Part shown: in pieces, positions 57,467 through 64,000 of the stretch
How positions within the stretch are numbered: the stretch's first letter is position 1
How the letters are laid out: every line of letters starts with the position of its first letter
NCBI RefSeq assembly: GCF_009017415.1
Contig: NC_092405.1
Location: 1,240,001-1,304,000 of the forward strand
Reading direction: 5' to 3'
From: Aspergillus flavus
Lineage: Eukaryota > Ascomycota > Eurotiomycetes > Eurotiales > Aspergillaceae
DNA: 64,000 bases
Program-made: the position numbers and the translations under genes
The notes under the pieces: generated by a model
Seen by the model: only the letters and a program-made list of their open reading frames with translations
Database searches by the model: none
Told to the model about the DNA's origin: nothing

Positions 57467-60400
57467 GGGCTGGAGTCATATGCCATGGGAAATGCGGTAC
57501 AAATAGCCAATGGCAACCTGGATAATTGTTATGGCTCGATATGTGACTGGCTAGCTATCCCTGTTGGCGACCCATAACGCATATATGGTATTTGCAAAAC
57601 CCGATCATGGCGAACAACCCCCATCGCTCCTCCACAAATGGACCGCCAGATTTCAAAAAGCCAGACCCACGGAGAATCGCCCCTTAGAACACCAGCTCTC
57701 GATGAACATATGAACACAGTCCCGCCTCGCTTGCATATCTGTCACGCATCACACCTTGAAGGCTACGCACACCCCGAGATGCTGTCGTTCTGCACTCAGT
57801 GGCATACGCGAGATCTTTACCCTTCCATAGTATCGCATCATCGTATGCACTAATATTCAAGTTGCCCCCCCCAACGTATTCATCACCTCCTACCGGAGTT
57901 CCCGATGCTCCTCCCTTACAACCGAGGACTCACTATAAGGTCTGTAGGGCACCGGTCAACTAAGTGTGAGACTAACCCCCCGGTTTTCGATGTACTGTGA
58001 TAAGGTTATAAACTGTGCTTCTTCGCAATCCTCCACCATCTGTGCTATTCGTCCGGTTCCTACCCTCGTACCGTATCGTGCCCATGTGCAGTTCTCCAAT
58101 GGCGCCGAGGCGCCTGCAAATAGCTGAACCTAGCCAAAACATCACATTCATGGAATGCACAAGACTATCGGAGACGCTCCTATGGATAGAGCGCCGAGGC
58201 AATTGTGTGAACTCCCTTGCTGAGTTCGCGTGGTGACGTAGACAGTTATAAGTGGGCTTGACAAAAGGGCTGTCACTAATCACAACGATGCATTCAATAT
58301 GCTATGCCTGGGATTTACTGTATTTGATATTTGCTAATGACAATATACCGTCGAATGGCATATCAGATGCTTCACACAGAATAGGATACAAGCGGCACTT
58401 GAAGATGTAAACCACCTATGGACACCACGTCCGGACATTTCATTCAAGCTAGGCACTGGCAACCTTCTGTTGTTCATTTACTTTGCTAAAGCGGCAAGCG
58501 CTGTAGCGCCAACTGGGTTGCTATCGCGGGGCTCATTCAGCTATCTCGAGGTATCATGCTCAAACAAATAAGGTACCTAATAAAGGTGGCTTGGAGGGTG
58601 AGCAAATGACGCAGCACATGAAGAAAAACACACACATACTGAAATGGAAGTAACGGAAAAGAGAACCAACAATGTAACGTCTGATTGCTGAGCAGCCCAA
58701 TCTGCGCAAATGGGTCTGGATATCTTGAATGCCGCCGCAGTGCTACACTTTTGACTCTCAGCGGCGAGCAACTTGGGTAGTTCTGCTCCTCAAACTTACA
58801 AACGACGACCCTCTCAAGATTGACATGTGTAATGCACAGATCCATACGTAGTGGGTCTAGCAGATAGACGTCTCTGAAAGATGGAGGTGTAGTCATTGAT
58901 CATTTTGAAGTTGACAGGATCCGGAGTCACTAGGTCCGTGTGGAAGGTTGCTAATATTTCCATAGCATACCCAGGCCAGCCTGACCATAATCGACAAGGA
59001 GACATAGGAGAAAAGATGGGTTGTTGGTTTGATAGGCTCGCCGAGGGGTGGCCTTGGGCAGGCCACAGAGGTCTCATTCAGTTTCCCAGGGAAGGGGAGG
59101 GAGATATCCAGCTTGTCTTCTTCTAGGGTGTAGCGCGACCGATGCGGACACTGCTATAACCCTCCAAGATATACAGAGGCCAGAAGGAGCGGCACAGCGC
59201 TTTCAGAGTGGCCAGGACAAGCTTAGTCCCGCTCTGGAGGAAGTGAGTCGCTTTCGATATGATGTTTGTCGAGGATCTGCGCAAACGTGACAGCGTGCCC
59301 AAGGCCCATCAGGCACAGACAAAGTTTCAATTCATAGTTGATAGCGGGCACCAACGCCTCGAACGAGTCCATACCTGACAAGTATGTCCTGTTATCCGCT
59401 CGCAGAAGTCGACACAATTTCGGACATTGCTACAACATACCATCTTAAAATGGGTGTACTCTGGACGTTGTATATTGTCTTCGTCCGTGGAGAAACCGTG
59501 ACTCACCCAGGACTGACAGCGTCGGATAGAAAACCTCGAAGAAGTTACGCTACTTGGGTAGATAAGCCAGCTGGATTGCTTGAGGGAACAGAAGAGTGGA
59601 CGTTCCACAATGTCGCGAGATCTTATGTTGATATCGCTTCATCTGGACCCCGAGTCATTGTGTGAAGTAGACCCGCCAAGCCAGAGCCAATGACAGAGGA
59701 AGCTATTCTCTAGTGGACCTGGTAGTAAAACGTTAAAGAGGGCTGGGAGGACATCAGGAGCGAGAGTGGGATCTATATGAGCCTCTCAGGATGGTGGCAT
59801 TTCCTCTGACTGACGTGTTCAATGCTTCAAGACCCCGACTCACGGAAGAACTAGCATAGCTGTTGAGTTATTGCATGAGCTACTCGTGATCTATGACGTC
59901 TATTGGTCACGGTGATTTAACACACCTGTCACGGAAGACGTTGAGAGGATTGCCTATGCTTGCGCTGTGGTGAAGCAGTCTTAGCGGGGCTTAAGTCCCT
60001 ATTCAATGATGAAAGGACCATATGCCCAATCGGCTCTGTGCTAGGGGAACTTGATGCAGTAGGCCCGCGTCGGATAAGATTATTGAAGGTAACATGATTT
60101 TGAGTAAGATAGAAATGTAATGGACGTCCCTCGATCATCTCAAAGTATCCCGGCTGTCAGCTGACAGGAAAGAGATGTGCAGATGCCACAGCTTCGAATA
60201 GCTCATCGACAATCTTACTGTAGATCTCTCATAATGCCCATGGATAGAAAGACTACCGCGTAGCATAACGGATGATTCTATATAGAAAAACGACAAGAGG
60301 TGTGTGCCACAACAGAAGTGCTAGCATATGCAATGTCATTAGAGTGATAGATAAAGCAATTCTTCTCGTTCGACCTGACGGACGAAAGCGACTACATCGG

Positions 60401-63400
60401 AATCTGTTGTCGGGGCATATGCTCGCCCACGTAAAAATTATCCGCTCGTACCTGCAACCACACATGGCGCTATCGAGGCATCACTGTGCTATTAGACACA
60501 GATATCCTCCAGTATCAGATCCGGGAAGAAGCAACACACTCCCCGTCTATTTGTCGTTTCTTCGCTCAGGCTAATCTGCACTGCCTGGTAGTTACACCCA
60601 CAGTATAAATCTCTAATTGTACCAAAATTACTACCTTCTATCATAAATGATTGCGTTCCACAGAGCTGGAATAGGGGTTGACCTGCTATTCAAGAAGGCC
60701 TAGTAAACGGACAGGGAACCTTGAAGTTCATCATACATTCCAACTCCAACCATCGGCCAACCCAATTATGTGGATCCGACTTCAGCACTCAATCCATGAG
60801 AATCGACGGCGAAGAGTGTCGGACAGCTAGTTCCCTTTCTGCCATAATGAAAGAACGTTTCTCGCGGAGTCACTTCTTCGAGTGACTAGCCTGCGATGTC
60901 TGTAAAGCGCCTAAGAACATGCCAGGCAAGAAATAGGCTAATGCGCTAAGTTGACCAAAGGCCTGGGAAGATTCACCGTGTACCGGAGAGATCCTACATG
61001 CGGCCGTTGCGCACGACTCGGCCATGGCTGTGTTACAAATGTCATGAACAACATCGTGCAGCCCACTTGAGTCTTGAGAACGATATCCCACGTTTCTCGG
61101 GTTCACTAAGTGGGAGCCCCGCTGTATCTGATGCGGATGCGTGTTCGTCTGGTATAGGTAGCACCTCTATTTTGACGCTGACGTTAAAGGCGACTTTTCC
61201 TTCTAGTGGCTATACCGGCAAGGCCTCCACCCCGTAAGGCGTCAGCCTGAATATCGGTATCCAAGCCCGCGTGAGTGCGGGTGCCTACTCAGCTGAAGGT
61301 AGCGAAGATAGCTCTGAATGCGCATTATTCTCTAGACCGTGGTTTAACCATATGCTCCGTATTCTTCATCTCAAAGCCGGGATTGGTTGACAAAAGCAGG
61401 TAGGTCACGCGACACATGTATCTACCCACAAGCCATGGTTCTTCTCATGAGTCAGTAATCTCTAGTAGCTTCCGAGGGCCAGTTGAGCCGCGGAGGTGCA
61501 TTGCTGATAGGCTCGTCTGTGTGGAAATAAGTCGCCACGCTTAGGCTTCTCTCGACGAGTCATAACATCTTACAGGTTAGGTCTTCTATCGAGCTAGCAT
61601 GACCCTATAGCTGTTCAAATTAGCAGAGCTGTATGTATGGGTACAACGCCACCTCGGATGAATGGGATTCTCTTTCTCAGCTTCTCCCGTTTTGCTTCTC
61701 TTGCTGCCTATATCTCTCTTTCTTCCCGCCTTTCTACATCCGTCCTTCCGTGTCTTGTTCAGCCCTCGTGACAAAAGAGACTCGCGTCTGGCATTTAGGC
61801 AGCCGCACCGACTCGGATAGTTCGATGAACAGAGCAAAGGCTGGTTCATACTCGAACTACCAGAGATAAGCCGAGGTTCAGTGCGCCGGTGACTCAAAGC
61901 GTACTGTAATACCAAGATGGAGTCTGAATCAGATCATCTAGTCCATACAGTAATTACCCGGCCGTACTAGTATAGCCATGGAAGTCGGAACCGAACAATC
62001 CAAGGACGATGTCGATAACAACCATCGTGGTGGTTGTGCTCAAGACTCTATGAAATGCTTCTAATAATAGAAGCGGACGGAAAAACCATGTTTCACATGA
62101 CACGAGTGCGTGATCAAGTTTAAGAGCACATCAACAAAAAAATCAAGGATAATGGAGACTGTCTAGAACATCGAGATCGCTTAGTTTCTCTAACGATCCG
62201 AAATCAGAAAAAATCATTCGATGGACTGAGTCGTTAGCGGATTAGTGTTGATGGGATGATAAGAGGGTTGTGTGTTGTGTGTGTTGTGGTTGAGGTTCGG
62301 TCGCAGTCCAGACCGGGGAGGGGCTGTGTTAGCTGCTGGTCCAGAACGTCCATGCTTCAACTTCTCGTCCGGGAAGGTGGAATGGAATACTCGTAATCTG
62401 CAAGGCATGCATGATGGGAAAGAATGTTCTATTCTGCAAGGGATGAAAAATATTTGATAATAGGAAATGTTCTGGAAGTGTCGATCTTGAGGCATGCATG
62501 TGACCTGTTGGGGTGATAAATCACAGCGAGAGATTGAGAGACATTGACTTACGTTGACTCTCATGGTGTCTGTCTAGGTATCTACTAGGTACTGCTTTGG
62601 AATAATTTTTTTTCTGCGATGTTGTTGGCGCATAGACTACAGTTGTATGGTGGAAGAATTACTTCAATGCAAGATGAAAATTTTTTCATAGTGTTAAGTG
62701 TTGAAGAATGTTTAGCCGGATGCTACTCTCAGACACCACATTCTTTGGACATACACAATCTAAGACACAAATGCATATAAAATCCTCCATACACACGAAT
62801 CAGCCAAAAAGTATATTCAGCTTCACCCACATGGTTGACAGAGTCGTGTTCGCCGGAAATGTTTTTCCTTGGGCAGAGTTTCTCGGACATACCCCGTAAC
62901 GAAGGGACGCTAATCAATCTGTCAATGTAACCGTGCCAAAATTTCGCCAACTAGGCTCGAATCGGGCATACTAGAACTCGGCATGACTAGAGAGTCCAGT
63001 ATAAAGTAGGGCACTCGGCTGTGCAGCCCCGTGGTGCCGCGTTACCGAGAGAGATCTGATCGACCGGGCCGAATGGAGTGACCCAGTGACTTCTCTCCCT
63101 ACCGTTTCCATAGTCTTTTTCTAAGCAGACGGTGCCCTAGAAAATGCTGAATAATTGATTTCTCACGTCGGAAAAATTTCGGTTTGTAATATGCCGTATA
63201 TTAATCTGCAGAAATATATTGACCAGCAGGCGTTAGCTCCGACCGGTGAGTCGGTTAGGAGATAGTAGATAAAATTTCCTAGGTTACACTACGCAAGTCA
63301 ACCGTTGCACCGACAGAATTTTCACAGCTGAGATAGCGTTTCAGCTGTCGTAAACGTGGCCGATCTAACGGCTGATAGGCTGTCTTGGTCTGTTCGTAGC

Positions 63401-64000
63401 TACGACCAAAGTAGAAGACTCAACGAGGCACGCGGCAGCCAGCGACCAACTTGCGTGTCAACCACACCCGCCGCCCATCCATCATAATGATCTAAGTGGG
63501 CATATGCACTGAGCGCAAATTGGTATGGAAGCCGATGAGGGTGAAAAATTTTTTCATTAAGTTCCACACGAATTCCCAAAGAGGATAGAGTCAAGATAGT
63601 CTGGAATCTGGATAATTGATAGGTAGGGGATCAGACATATCTCGGACTCTCAACGAGCGATTTTTGCGCACAGACAGCAACTTGACAATCTATGCCCAAA
63701 TTTAGAAGGCTTCCAGAAATCCCATGGAAAACTCTAATCGCGCTTGTGCCGCCGATTGCCAAGCCCCTTTTCCGGGTACATGGGATTCTGAATCTGCAGC
63801 CACGTATCAACTGCATGTGGCTTGCAGTTTAGTATGACATCCCTGTGTATTGGTTATTCCGCTCGGTTCCATACACCCATTACGACGTAAGTTTACGCAT
63901 GCCGACCCACTTGGTGCACACCAGGGAAGCCCCTGATTTGTGCTTTCGCTTCCAACCTCGGAATTACCACCCCCATACACCAAACCATTTCGTTCACCCT

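Overview
The window is nuclear DNA of a filamentous ascomycete, most likely an Aspergillus or Penicillium relative (Eurotiales). The evidence is the many short introns (about 50-130 bp, GTRNGY donors, YAG acceptors), intron-bearing divergent histone H3 and H4 genes, a secreted SUN-family wall protein with a GPI-like tail, and gene families typical of this group. The species assignment is inference from gene structure; no search was run. Exon coordinates were read by eye from splice signals and checked for frame continuity.

Layout. 0-6 kb: SPT3 (SAGA subunit; its N-terminal exon is not found), a BLI-3/pyridoxamine-phosphate-oxidase-like gene, a small unrecognised ORF, an aminoglycoside-phosphotransferase-fold gene and a histidine phosphatase. 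6-16 kb is an accessory zone: remains of two Tad1-type LINE elements, one apparently with an inverted 5' part, a probable Ty1/copia solo LTR, a Ty3/Gypsy integrase relic, a kinase-like fragment and one intact secreted alpha/beta hydrolase. 16-20 kb: a SUN-family wall glycosidase-like gene and the PP2A methyltransferase PPM1. 20-50 kb is dense core housekeeping DNA: LTN1 (ribosome quality control), RAD3/XPD (TFIIH helicase), RPA190 (RNA polymerase I), PRP3 (U4/U6 snRNP), NAF1 (H/ACA snoRNP assembly), ALG9 (N-glycan mannosyltransferase), a haem-dependent oxidative N-demethylase-like (DUF3445) gene, EXO5 (mitochondrial exonuclease V), an Mpv17/PMP22 membrane protein and a DHA1 drug transporter. 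53.7-55.6 kb holds the divergent histone H3/H4 pair. The last 8.4 kb, and 50.1-53.7 kb, hold no gene I can support.

Four pairs share short divergent promoter intervals: LTN1/RAD3, RPA190/PRP3, NAF1/ALG9 and H3/H4. Several core genes serve gene expression (SAGA, TFIIH, Pol I, spliceosome, snoRNP assembly, ribosome rescue, nucleosomes), but nothing suggests they form a cluster beyond normal gene order. No secondary-metabolite cluster, CRISPR array or tRNA gene was seen.

The most unusual signals are the composite, nested retroelement locus at 7.0-9.4 kb, a recurrent switch from C/A-rich to G/T-rich composition on the + strand at four places (about 2.1, 43.4, 45.9 and 52.6 kb), a six-copy GATCAAA cluster between H3 and H4, and a perfect inverted repeat around a CACGTG core between LTN1 and RAD3.
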